This document shows, one piece after another, positions 53,768 to 63,235 of a stretch of 64,000 nt of DNA; the stretch's first letter is position 1; every line of letters starts with the position of its first letter. A program made the translations under genes and the position numbers. The notes under the pieces were generated by a model that was not told where the DNA came from, made no database searches, and worked only from the letters and a program-made list of their open reading frames with translations. The stretch is from Alterinioella nitratireducens (lineage in GTDB: Bacteria > Pseudomonadota > Alphaproteobacteria > Rhodobacterales > Rhodobacteraceae): positions 62,001-126,000 of the forward strand of contig NZ_JABJVX010000001.1 in the NCBI RefSeq assembly GCF_013155465.1, given 5' to 3'.

Positions 53768-55461
53768 ACCCCTCGACCGTCGCCTATCAGGTCATGTGGA
53801 ACCGCCTCATCTCGGTGGTGGAGGAACAGGCGCAGGCCCTTGTGCGCACCGCCTTTTCCACGTCCGTGCGCGAAGCGGGTGACCTCTCGGCCGGGGTCTA
53901 TGACGTGGATGGAAACATGCTGGCGCAGGCCGTCACCGGCACACCGGGCCATGTCAACGCGATGGCCGATGCGGTGGCGCATTTCATCCGCCGCATCGGC
54001 CGCGAGAACATCCGCGCGGGCGATGTCTACCTGACCAACAACCCGTGGGAGGGCACCGGCCACCTGCATGATTTCACCGTGGTCTCGCCGTCCTTCCACA
54101 AGGGTCGGCTCGCCGGGTTCTTCGCCTGCACCGCGCATGTCGTCGATGTCGGCGGGCGCGGGTTCGGCGCGGATGCCAACAGCGTCTACGAGGAGGGGCT
54201 GCACGTCCCCATCATGCACTTCGCCCGCGAGGGCGAGGTGGACGAGACCCTGCTGCACCTCATCCGGGGCAATGTGCGCGAGCCGGGGCAGGTGATCGGC
54301 GACCTCTACGCGCTGGCAACCTGCAACGAGATCGGGCATCGGCGGCTTGTCGACATGATGCAGGAATTTGCGCTGGACGACCTCTCGGGCATCGGCGGCT
54401 TCATTATGGAGAACTCCCGCCGCGCCACGCTGGAGCGGATCAAAGCCCTGCCGCGAGAGGTGGCGGAAGGCGCGATGACCGTGGACGGGTTCGACCGTCC
54501 CATCACGCTCAAGGTCAGGCTGACCATCGAGGAGGACCGCATCATCACCGATTTCGCGGGCTCCTCGCCCGTTGACAAGAAGGGCATCAACTGCCCGCTG
54601 GTCTATGCCAAGGCCTATGCCTGCTACGCACTGAAATGCGCCATCGCGCCCGAGATCCCGAACAATGCGGCGTCGCTGGCTCCGTTCGAGGTCACGGCCC
54701 CCGAAAACACCATCGTCAACGCGGCGCATCCCGCCCCCGTGGCCTTGCGCCATATCGTCGGCCATTTCGTCCCCGACGCGGTCTATGACGCGCTGGACAA
54801 GATCATCCCCGGCGTGGTGCCCGCCGAAGGGGCTGGGTGCCTGTGCAATTTCCAGCTGTCCCTGCGCCCCGCCGAGGGGGCGACGGGTGCCGTGCGGGCC
54901 GAAGTGCTGTCGTTCAACTCCGGCGGCTCCGGCGCGCGCCCCGCGCATGACGGGCTCAGTTCCACCGCCTTCCCCTCGGGCGTGATGACGATGCCGGTCG
55001 AGGCCACCGAACATGCCGGTCCGGTGATCATCTGGCGCAAGGAGTTGCGGCCCGATTCTGGCGGCTCGGGGGCGCAGCGCGGCGGGCTCGGTCAATACAT
55101 GGAGGTCGGCGCGCGGGAAGGCCACGAGTTCGATTTCTCCGCCATGTTCGACCGCGTGAAGCATCCTGCGCGCGGACGGCGCGGCGGAGGTTCCGGCGGG
55201 GCCACCACCATCGCGCGCGATGACGGCACCGAAATGCGCGGCAAGGGCAAGCAATTCGTGCCGGAAGGCGCAAGGGTGATGCTGGCGCTGCCGGGCGGCG
55301 CGGGCTATGGCGATGTCGGCCAGCGCGACAGGGCCAAGGTGCGGCGCGACCTTGCGCGCGGCTATATCTCGGCGGAATGTGCGGCGCGCGACTACGGGCT
55401 CAGCGAGACCGAAATCGCCAGGGTGCAAGAGGCCGTGGAGAGGGGCGAGGAGGCGCAATGA
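53764..55461 (+). CDS. Hydantoinase B/oxoprolinase B subunit (HyuB)
   Basis: A 565-residue B subunit. It shows the YQVMWNRLISVVEEQAQALV opening, the NNPWEGTGHLHDF segment near residue 80, and GGSGAQRGGLGQ in the C-terminal third. It pairs with HyuA upstream by a four-base overlap. Its stop overlaps the start of the flavoprotein gene. Together the two subunits catalyse ATP-driven ring opening. Confidence 0.92.
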   Translation: MNPSTVAYQVMWNRLISVVEEQAQALVRTAFSTSVREAGDLSAGVYDVDGNMLAQAVTGTPGHVNAMADAVAHFIRRIGRENIRAGDVYLTNNPWEGTGHLHDFTVVSPSFHKGRLAGFFACTAHVVDVGGRGFGADANSVYEEGLHVPIMHFAREGEVDETLLHLIRGNVREPGQVIGDLYALATCNEIGHRRLVDMMQEFALDDLSGIGGFIMENSRRATLERIKALPREVAEGAMTVDGFDRPITLKVRLTIEEDRIITDFAGSSPVDKKGINCPLVYAKAYACYALKCAIAPEIPNNAASLAPFEVTAPENTIVNAAHPAPVALRHIVGHFVPDAVYDALDKIIPGVVPAEGAGCLCNFQLSLRPAEGATGAVRAEVLSFNSGGSGARPAHDGLSSTAFPSGVMTMPVEATEHAGPVIIWRKELRPDSGGSGAQRGGLGQYMEVGAREGHEFDFSAMFDRVKHPARGRRGGGSGGATTIARDDGTEMRGKGKQFVPEGARVMLALPGGAGYGDVGQRDRAKVRRDLARGYISAECAARDYGLSETEIARVQEAVERGEEAQ

Positions 55462-56654
55462 ACGAAGGGCCAGCGCATGACAGCTATGACGTGGTCATCA
55501 TCGGCGGCGCGATCATGGGGTCGGCGACGGCGTTTTTCCTGACCGACATGGATTTCGACGGGCGCGTGCTGGTCGTCGAGATGGACCCGAGCTATTCCCA
55601 ATGCTCCACCGCGCATACCAACAGCTGCATCCGGCAGCAGTTCTCCTCGGCCCTCAACGTGCGCATCAGCCGGTTCGGGGCGGCGTTCATCACCGACCTG
55701 CCGCGCCGGATGAAGGATCCGGAGGCGCCGCACCTGGCGATCCAGAATTTCGGCTATCTCTACCTGGCCGATAACGACGCCTTCGCCGAGACCCTGCGCG
55801 CCAGTCATGCCGTTCAGGCGGCCTGCGGCGCGGGCACCCGGTTGCTGACCCCCGACCAGATCGCCGAAGCCTATCCTTTCTACAACCTCGACGACATCAT
55901 CCTCGGCTCCCACAACACGGTCGATGAAGGCTATTTCGACGGCGCAAGTGTCTTCGACTGGTTCCGCCGCACCGCCCGCAAGCGCGGGGTGGAGTATGTG
56001 GCGGCTGAGGTCGTCGGCCTTAGCCGCACCGGCCCCCGCATCGACAGCGTAACGCTGAAATCGGGCCGCCGCATCGCCTGCGGGCAGGTCGTCAACGCCG
56101 CCGGTCCCCGCGCCGCGCGCATCGCGGCGATGGCGGGCATCGAGTTGCCCGTGGAACCGCGCAAGCGCTACACTTGGGTGTTCCAGGCCGAAACCCCGCT
56201 GGACCGGCCCCTGCCGCTGACCATCGACCCCTCGGGCGTGCATGTGCGTCAGGAGGGCACGCAATATTACATGGCGGGCGGTCATGCCGAGCAGGATCCC
56301 GCGGTGGAGCCGGATGATTTCGGGATGGATCACAGCCTCTGGCAGGATCACGTCTGGCCCGCGCTGGCGGGTCGCATCCCGGCTTTCGAGGCGATCAAGG
56401 TGATGAATGAATGGGTCGGCCATTACGCCTATAACACGCTGGACCAGAACGCCATTCTGGGGCCGCATCCCGAAATCACGAACTTCCATTTCCAGAACGG
56501 ATTTTCCGGTCACGGCTTGCAGCAATCGCCCGCCATGGGGCGCGGAATGGCGGAATTGCTGACCACCGGCGAATATCGTAGCCTCGATTTGAGCCCGTTC
56601 GGATTTGAGCGGATCGCCACCCACACCCCCCTTGTCGAGAAGGCCGTGATATGA
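55458..56654 (+). CDS. FAD-dependent DAO-type oxidoreductase
   Basis: A 398-residue flavoprotein of the D-amino-acid oxidase/sarcosine dehydrogenase family. The Rossmann GGAIMGSATAFFL is near residue 14, the STAHTNSCIRQQFS cofactor loop follows, and GFSGHGLQQSPAMGRG is near the C-terminus. It overlaps HyuB and the aldolase genes by four bases each. It likely oxidises the amine or hydroxy acid released by HyuAB. Substrate unknown. Confidence 0.89.
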   Translation: MNEGPAHDSYDVVIIGGAIMGSATAFFLTDMDFDGRVLVVEMDPSYSQCSTAHTNSCIRQQFSSALNVRISRFGAAFITDLPRRMKDPEAPHLAIQNFGYLYLADNDAFAETLRASHAVQAACGAGTRLLTPDQIAEAYPFYNLDDIILGSHNTVDEGYFDGASVFDWFRRTARKRGVEYVAAEVVGLSRTGPRIDSVTLKSGRRIACGQVVNAAGPRAARIAAMAGIELPVEPRKRYTWVFQAETPLDRPLPLTIDPSGVHVRQEGTQYYMAGGHAEQDPAVEPDDFGMDHSLWQDHVWPALAGRIPAFEAIKVMNEWVGHYAYNTLDQNAILGPHPEITNFHFQNGFSGHGLQQSPAMGRGMAELLTTGEYRSLDLSPFGFERIATHTPLVEKAVI

Positions 56655-57421
56655 ACCTGCCCGCCAACCCCTTTGCCCGCGCGCTCAAGTCCAGGGACAA
56701 GCAGATCGGCCTCTGGATCAGCCTGGCCAGCAACATCGCCGCCGAGGTGACGGCCCATGCCGGGTTCGATTGGGCGCTGATTGACATGGAGCATTCGCCG
56801 AATGATTACCGGTCCGTCCTGGGGCAGTTGCAGGTCTTTGCAGGCAGTCAGACCACGGCGCTGGTGCGGGTGGAATGGAATGATACCGTCGCGGTCAAGA
56901 AACTGCTCGATATCGGCGCGCAGGGCTTGCTCTTTCCGATGATCCAGAGCGTCGAGGAGGCCCGGCGCGCCGTTGCCGCCACGCGCTATCCGCCAAAGGG
57001 CGCGCGCGGCGTGTCCGGCACCACGCGGGCCACGCGCTATGGTAGGGTCAAGGATTACCTGGCACGGGTCGAGGAGGAGACGGCGATCCTGTTGCAGGTC
57101 GAGACCCAGGCCGCGCTGGACGCGGCGGAAGATATCGCCGCGGTCGATGGTGTTGACGGCATCTTCTTCGGACCTGCCGATATCGGCGCCGATATGGGCC
57201 TGTTGGGCAACCCGATGCACCCCGATATCTGGGCCCGCATCCGCCCCGTCGCAAAGGCGCTGATGGCCAGGGGCATGCCGGTCGGCACGCTGGTCACGGA
57301 TCCCGGTTTCGCGGCGGAACTGATGGATGAGGGCTTTACCTTCGTGGCCTGCGGGCTGGATACCGGCCTGCTGGCGCGGGCCTCGGACAAGCTCCTGGCC
57401 GATGTGAAGGCCCATATGTAA
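56651..57421 (+). CDS. HpcH/HpaI family aldolase
   Basis: A 256-residue class II pyruvate-dependent aldolase. The catalytic His is in MEHSPNDYRSVLGQLQ, the Arg in VRVEWND, and the metal ligands are Glu in QVETQ and Asp in GPADIGADMG. The sequence is close to HpaI, 4-hydroxy-2-oxoheptane-1,7-dioate aldolase. That enzyme is the last step of the homoprotocatechuate pathway encoded from 58812 onward. It lies in the HyuAB operon, so it may serve either route. Confidence 0.87.
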   Translation: MNLPANPFARALKSRDKQIGLWISLASNIAAEVTAHAGFDWALIDMEHSPNDYRSVLGQLQVFAGSQTTALVRVEWNDTVAVKKLLDIGAQGLLFPMIQSVEEARRAVAATRYPPKGARGVSGTTRATRYGRVKDYLARVEEETAILLQVETQAALDAAEDIAAVDGVDGIFFGPADIGADMGLLGNPMHPDIWARIRPVAKALMARGMPVGTLVTDPGFAAELMDEGFTFVACGLDTGLLARASDKLLADVKAHM

Positions 57422-57447
57422 CGTGATGTGACGAAAGGACATTCCCG

Positions 57448-58287
57448 ATGATGAAGAAACTGGTTCTGACCGGTGCCGCCGGGCGGCTCGGCTCCTACCT
57501 GCGCGAACCTCTGGCCGCGATGTGCGACAGCCTGGTATCGACCGATATCAAGGATGATATCGGCACGCTTTACGAGGGCGAGAGCTATGTGCAGGCCGAC
57601 ATCGCCGATCTGGACGCGATGGTGTCGATCACCGAAGGGGCCGATATGGTGATCCATTTCGGGGCCATCGTCGATGAGGGCCCGTTCGAGGAACTCCTGG
57701 GCCCCAACTTCATCGGCGCCTACAACATCTGGGAGGCGGCGCATCGCAACGGGCTGCGGCGCGTGGTCTATGCCAGCTCGATCCACGCGGTCGGCATGTA
57801 TCCCAAGAACCAGCATATCGGCACCGACGTGCCGCACCGGCCCGACACGTTCTACGGCCTCGCCAAGTGCTTTGCCGAGGATCTGGGCAGCATGTATTGG
57901 GACAAGCGCGGATTGGAGAGCGTGTGCCTGCGCATCCTCTCCGCCGCGCAGGTCAACAATCCGCGCGCGCTTGGCTCATGGCTCAGCTATGACGACCTGA
58001 TCCAGCTTGTGACACGCGCCATCGACACGCCGGTGACGGGGTTCTCGATCGTCTACGGCGTCTCGAACAACGACCGCGCGCCGGTGGACAATTCCAGCGC
58101 CGCCTTCCTGGGCTACCGGCCCAAGGACAATGCCGAGGACTACGCGGCGGAGGTGCTGGCCAATTCCGGCCCGCTCGACCCGCAGGATCCCGGCCATATG
58201 TGCCATGGCGGTCCCTTCGCCAGCGTTCCGCTCGGCCAGGGCGCGGTGGCCAGCATGGGCATTGTCGATGACAAGAAAGAGACCTGA
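57448..58287 (+). CDS. NAD-dependent epimerase/dehydratase (uronate dehydrogenase-like)
   Basis: A 279-residue extended SDR. The TGAAGRLG motif is at residues 8-15, SSIHAVGMYP near 108, and the catalytic YGLAK near 135. These features and the length match uronate dehydrogenases, which oxidise galacturonate or glucuronate. The ATG at 57448 has AGGA eight bases upstream. It follows the aldolase by 26 bases. A sugar-acid substrate is inference. Confidence 0.85.
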   Translation: MMKKLVLTGAAGRLGSYLREPLAAMCDSLVSTDIKDDIGTLYEGESYVQADIADLDAMVSITEGADMVIHFGAIVDEGPFEELLGPNFIGAYNIWEAAHRNGLRRVVYASSIHAVGMYPKNQHIGTDVPHRPDTFYGLAKCFAEDLGSMYWDKRGLESVCLRILSAAQVNNPRALGSWLSYDDLIQLVTRAIDTPVTGFSIVYGVSNNDRAPVDNSSAAFLGYRPKDNAEDYAAEVLANSGPLDPQDPGHMCHGGPFASVPLGQGAVASMGIVDDKKET

Positions 58288-58825
58288 TCCGCATCCCGTC
58301 CTGTCCGTGATCTTGCGCCGCTACCGGCCCGAGGTGGCGCAGGAGATCGAAGCGCTTGAGGCGGGCATCCGCGACGCGGTGCAGCGGTGCCGCGGTTTCG
58401 TCGATCTGCGCAGCAGCCGCTCCGAACAGGGCGGCATCTGCGAGCTTGTCACCGTCTTCACCTTCGCCTCCGACGCCGATCTGGCGCGCTGGAACGCCTC
58501 GGAGGCGCGGGCCGATTACGTGGCGAGGCTGGACGCGATCAGCGAGGCCGCCCCGGTTCAGGCCCGGTTCGACGACCTGTCGCTGTTGCCGGGCCCGAAG
58601 GCGCAATTGCGCAAGATCGAGGTCGTCGCGGTCCTGATCTTCTGGATCGTAGTGATCGCCGAGGTGCTGACCCTTCTGGCGGGCTACGTCCTGCCCGACC
58701 GTTTCACCGGCTTCTGGCGCGAGGTCTTGCTGATCTCCGTGAATGTCCTGCTGATCAGCTATATCTTCCTGCCCTGGTCCAGTCGGGCGCTGACACGGCT
58801 CAAATCCCGCCTCAGGGCGCGATGA
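58268..58825 (+). CDS. Antibiotic biosynthesis monooxygenase (ABM) domain protein with two membrane helices
   Basis: A 185-residue protein. An N-terminal ABM ferredoxin-like domain (about residues 10-105, VLSVILRRYRPEVAQEIEALE onward) is joined to two transmembrane segments (about 118-140 and 150-170). This layout is seen in conserved hypothetical proteins of the ABM group. The ATG at 58268 overlaps the upstream gene by 20 bases. Its 3' end overlaps the convergent hpaD by 14 bases. Function unknown. Confidence 0.75.
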   Translation: MTRKRPDPHPVLSVILRRYRPEVAQEIEALEAGIRDAVQRCRGFVDLRSSRSEQGGICELVTVFTFASDADLARWNASEARADYVARLDAISEAAPVQARFDDLSLLPGPKAQLRKIEVVAVLIFWIVVIAEVLTLLAGYVLPDRFTGFWREVLLISVNVLLISYIFLPWSSRALTRLKSRLRAR

Positions 58826-59792
58826 TCGGCTGCGCCTTCAGTTCGGGTTCCGACAGGTCCGCCCCGACGAATTCCGATCCTTCCTCGAACCAGCTGCGCG
58901 GCGCGGGCGCACCCCAGAGCGTCTGGCGCTGCGGGTCTTTCAGATCCCATTTGATCGGCTCCAGGTCGGGATCGACGGTCTGGTAATCCGAGACATAGAT
59001 CTCGATCCGGTTGCCGTCGGGGTCGCGCACGTAAAGGAAGAAGGCGTTGGAAATGCCGTGCCGCCCCGGCCCGCGCTCGATACTGTCCACCCAACCCGTG
59101 GTCGCCATCAGGTCCAGGAGGTCGATGATGGACAGCGCCGAGGGCACCCAGAACGCGGTGTGATGCAGGCGCGGGCCGGTGCCATTGGTGAAGGCCACGT
59201 CATGCACGCCGCCCTTGCGGTGCATCCAGGCGGCCCAGATCTTTCCGCTCTCCTCATCCTCGGTGTATTCGGTCGTGCGGAACCCAATTTCGTTATAGAA
59301 GGCGACGCTGGCATCCACATCCGCCGAGAACATGTTGAAATGGTCGATGCGCAGGGGGCGGACGCCGTTATAAAGCTTGTATTGCTGGTGAATGGGCGCC
59401 AGCCGGTCCATCTGCACGTAGAATTCCAGCGGCACGCCCCAGGGGTCGCGGGTGCGCAATGTCTTGCCCATATAGGGGTTCTCGACCCACTCGGTTGGCA
59501 GGCCCTTGCCCGCAAAGAACGCCTCCGCCTTCTCAAGGTCCGGCTCATCATAGAGCTTGAAGCCCAACACGCCGACCTCGGATGTGCCGGATTTCACAAG
59601 CTTGATCGAGTGATGCCCGCGTTCTTCCATCGCGCGCAGGTAGAGGCTGCTGGCATCCTCATGGCTGACCTGAAGCCCGAGCGTATCGACATAGAATGCC
59701 CGCGACCGCGCGAGGTCTTTGACCCGGTATTCGACATGGCTGAGCCGCACGATGTTGAAAGGCGGATAGAGCACAGGGGGCGGGACGGGCAT
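58812..59792 (-). CDS. hpaD: 3,4-dihydroxyphenylacetate (homoprotocatechuate) 2,3-dioxygenase
   Basis: A 326-residue extradiol dioxygenase of the vicinal oxygen chelate fold that opens the homoprotocatechuate ring. Metal ligands are visible as His151 in RIDHFN, His210/211 in RLHHTAFW and Glu264 in NRIEIYVSDY. It is expressed on the minus strand from its own promoter with an embedded palindrome. Regulator hpaR lies upstream. It begins the meta-cleavage branch completed by hpaE, hpaF, hpaG and hpaH. Confidence 0.92.
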   Translation of the reverse strand: MPVPPPVLYPPFNIVRLSHVEYRVKDLARSRAFYVDTLGLQVSHEDASSLYLRAMEERGHHSIKLVKSGTSEVGVLGFKLYDEPDLEKAEAFFAGKGLPTEWVENPYMGKTLRTRDPWGVPLEFYVQMDRLAPIHQQYKLYNGVRPLRIDHFNMFSADVDASVAFYNEIGFRTTEYTEDEESGKIWAAWMHRKGGVHDVAFTNGTGPRLHHTAFWVPSALSIIDLLDLMATTGWVDSIERGPGRHGISNAFFLYVRDPDGNRIEIYVSDYQTVDPDLEPIKWDLKDPQRQTLWGAPAPRSWFEEGSEFVGADLSEPELKAQPIIAP

Positions 59793-59820
59793 GGCGAACT
59801 CCGACTGGTTGTTATGGTGA

Positions 59821-59850
59821 ACATGTTAAGCAATATATTTAACATGTCAA
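59821..59850 (-). promoter_or_regulatory. hpaD promoter with embedded HpaR-type operator
   Basis: A perfect palindrome ACATGTTAA-N9-TTAACATGT spans 59821-59847. On the minus strand it overlaps a sigma70-like promoter: TTGACA (59845-59850), 16 bases, TAACAT (59823-59828). The layout is repeated before hpaE. Binding of a MarR-type repressor here would block RNA polymerase directly. Confidence 0.7.
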
Positions 59851-59862
59851 CAAAAATTGAGA

Positions 59863-60294
59863 TCAGAGATCGTCCAGCGCCGCCAAGGCGTCCAGCAGCG
59901 CGTCGAGCCTCTCGCGGCCCAAGACATCCTCGAAGCTCTGCGCGATGCGGGCGGCCTGGTCGCGGTTGGCGTCGATGATGGCCTGGCCCTCGGGCGTGAT
60001 GGCCAGGGTCAGGCGGCGGCGGTCCTTCGCGTCGGTGGCCCGTGTGATGAGGCCATTGGCCACCATGTTCTGCGCGATCCGCGTCAGGCTCGGCAAGAGC
60101 AGGCTGGTCTGCTCGGCCAGTTTGCTGGCATCCATGGCCCCGTGCTCGGACAGCACCCGCAACACGCGCCATTGCTGTTCGGTAATGCCCGAGGCCGCCA
60201 GCATCTCGCGGATGGGGGCCATGACCTTTTCCCGCGCGCGGACAAGGGCGAAGGGCAGGGACCGGCGGGCAGGGGGCAGGTCTTGCGGGCTCAT
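59863..60294 (-). CDS. hpaR: MarR family regulator of homoprotocatechuate degradation
   Basis: A 143-residue dimeric winged-helix repressor matching the HpaR/HpcR type. The core WRVLRVLSEHGAMDASKLAEQ and wing ATDAKDRRRLTLAITPEG are visible at about residues 42-105. It lies between hpaD and hpaF, and palindromes are found before hpaD and hpaE. It probably releases DNA when homoprotocatechuate or 4-hydroxyphenylacetate is present. Confidence 0.9.
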   Translation of the reverse strand: MSPQDLPPARRSLPFALVRAREKVMAPIREMLAASGITEQQWRVLRVLSEHGAMDASKLAEQTSLLLPSLTRIAQNMVANGLITRATDAKDRRRLTLAITPEGQAIIDANRDQAARIAQSFEDVLGRERLDALLDALAALDDL

Positions 60295-60313
60295 CTGTCG
60301 GGGCTCACCACGG

Positions 60314-60343
60314 TTGCATGTCTCGGGAATTACTTAATATACT
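60314..60343 (+). promoter_or_regulatory. Putative hpaF promoter
   Basis: TTGCAT (60314-60319) and TATACT (60338-60343) are separated by 18 bases in the divergent hpaR-hpaF spacer. The AT-rich TTACTTA...TAACTTA stretch around it weakly resembles the HpaR palindrome, so a degenerate operator may overlap. Confidence 0.45.
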
Positions 60344-60371
60344 AACTTATTGCCCCTGCACAGGCCCCGCG

Positions 60372-60767
60372 ATGCCGCATTTCATCATCGAATACTCCGC
60401 CAACCTGGAGCCCGCCGTCGATATTGCCGCCCTGTGCGAGGCGGTGCGCGCCACCGCCGCCGGTATGGACTGCTTCCCCACCCCCGGCATCCGCGTGCGC
60501 GCCTTTCGCGCCGATCATGTTGCGATCGCCGATGGCGACCCGCAACACGGGTTTGTCGACATCTCCATCCGCCTGCGCGAGGGGCGTCCGCAAGAGGTGA
60601 AGGAGGCCGCCTGCGAAGGGATTTTCGAGGCCGCCCGCGCCTTTCTGGCCCCGTACATGGACGATCATTCCCTCGCGCTGTCCTTGGAGATGCGCGACAT
60701 CGACGCCAGCCTGTCGCCCAAGACGGGCACGGTGCGGCGGCATCTTCCCGGTCGAGAATTTGGTTGA
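60372..60767 (+). CDS. hpaF: 5-carboxymethyl-2-hydroxymuconate delta-isomerase
   Basis: A 131-residue enzyme of the tautomerase superfamily. Pro2, exposed after Met removal, is the expected catalytic base (MPHFIIEYSANLE). It isomerises 5-carboxymethyl-2-hydroxymuconate in the homoprotocatechuate pathway. The start at 60372 is fixed by that proline. The stop codon touches the next operator. Confidence 0.91.
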   Translation: MPHFIIEYSANLEPAVDIAALCEAVRATAAGMDCFPTPGIRVRAFRADHVAIADGDPQHGFVDISIRLREGRPQEVKEAACEGIFEAARAFLAPYMDDHSLALSLEMRDIDASLSPKTGTVRRHLPGREFG

Positions 60768-60793
60768 CATGTTAAGTAATATGCTTAACATCG
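60764..60793 (+). promoter_or_regulatory. hpaE promoter with embedded HpaR-type operator
   Basis: TTGACA (60764-60769), 16 bases, TAACAT (60786-60791) overlaps the palindrome ACATGTTAA-N9-TTAACATcg (60767-60793). Arms and spacing match the site before hpaD. It begins inside the hpaF stop codon, so hpaE and the downstream genes appear to have their own regulated start. Confidence 0.7.
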
Positions 60794-60820
60794 TAACTGA
60801 ATTGAAGGAGCAGCGCCCCA

Positions 60821-62338
<1,518 letters not shown>

Positions 62339-62350
62339 GCGTCGGGATTT

Positions 62351-62372
62351 GAGTATTTGGACCAAGAAGATG
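62351..62372. repeat. GAGTATTT...CCAAGAAGATG intergenic repeat
   Basis: A 22-base element identical to the copy at 46394-46415, located between hpaE and hpaG and ending 11 bases before the hpaG start. It closely matches the inverted pair at 9951-10018. Confidence 0.75.
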
Positions 62373-62383
62373 GGGGCAGGGTG

Positions 62384-63235
62384 ATGCGATTTGCAACGGT
62401 GCGCGCGGGCCGTGAGCGGCTTTACGGCGCGATTGTCGAGGGCGGGTTCGTGGCGCTGTCACCCGATTTTGCGGAATGGGCCAGCCTGCGCGAGGTGATC
62501 GCGGCGGGCGGGCTGGCGCAGCTGGCCGAGGCCGCCGAGGGGCGCGGCGTGACGCATGAGACCGTCACCTATGACCTGCCCGTGCCCGATGCCCGCGCGA
62601 TCATCTGCGTCGGCGTCAACTTCCCCGACCGCAATGCCGAATACAAGGACGGCACCGATCTGCCGCCCAACATGTCGCTCTTCCCGCGCTTTGCCTCCTC
62701 CTTCACAGGGCATGGCCAGCCGCTGATCCGTCCGCCCGAAAACCACACGCTGGATTACGAGGGCGAGGTCGCGGTGGTCATCGGCAAGACCGGACGGCGG
62801 ATCGCGCAGGCCGACGCCTATGACCATATCGCCGCGCTGACGCTGTGCAACGAGGGCACGATCCGCGATTGGGTGCGCCATGCCAAGTTCAACGTCACCC
62901 AAGGCAAGAACTGGGACCGTTCCGGCGCGATGGGGCCGTGGCTGGTGCCGTTCACCGATCCGGCGCAAATCGACGAGGCGCGCATCGAGACGCGGGTAAA
63001 CGGGGACTTGCGGCAGCAGGACGCGCTTGCCCGCATGATCTTTCCGATCCGCCGCCAGGTCGAATATATCTCGACCTTCATGACGCTGCATCCCGGCGAT
63101 ATCATCGTCACCGGAACCCCGACGGGCGCGGGCGCGCGGTTCGATCCGCCGCGCTATCTTGTGCCCGGCGACGTGGTGGAGGTCACGGCCACCGGCCTCG
63201 GCACCCTGCGCAACAGGGTCGAGGATGAGGCATGA
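62384..63235 (+). CDS. hpaG: Fumarylacetoacetate hydrolase family protein (HpaG-type)
   Basis: A 283-residue FAH-fold enzyme expected to decarboxylate or isomerise 5-oxopent-3-ene-1,2,5-tricarboxylate. Diagnostic pieces are GVNFPDRNAEYK, the metal ligands in LDYEGEVAVVIG, and AKFNVTQGKNWDRSGAMGPW. E. coli HpaG has two fused FAH domains of about 430 residues in total; only one is present here. The ATG at 62384 follows a repeat element. Its stop overlaps the hydratase start. Confidence 0.83.
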   Translation: MRFATVRAGRERLYGAIVEGGFVALSPDFAEWASLREVIAAGGLAQLAEAAEGRGVTHETVTYDLPVPDARAIICVGVNFPDRNAEYKDGTDLPPNMSLFPRFASSFTGHGQPLIRPPENHTLDYEGEVAVVIGKTGRRIAQADAYDHIAALTLCNEGTIRDWVRHAKFNVTQGKNWDRSGAMGPWLVPFTDPAQIDEARIETRVNGDLRQQDALARMIFPIRRQVEYISTFMTLHPGDIIVTGTPTGAGARFDPPRYLVPGDVVEVTATGLGTLRNRVEDEA

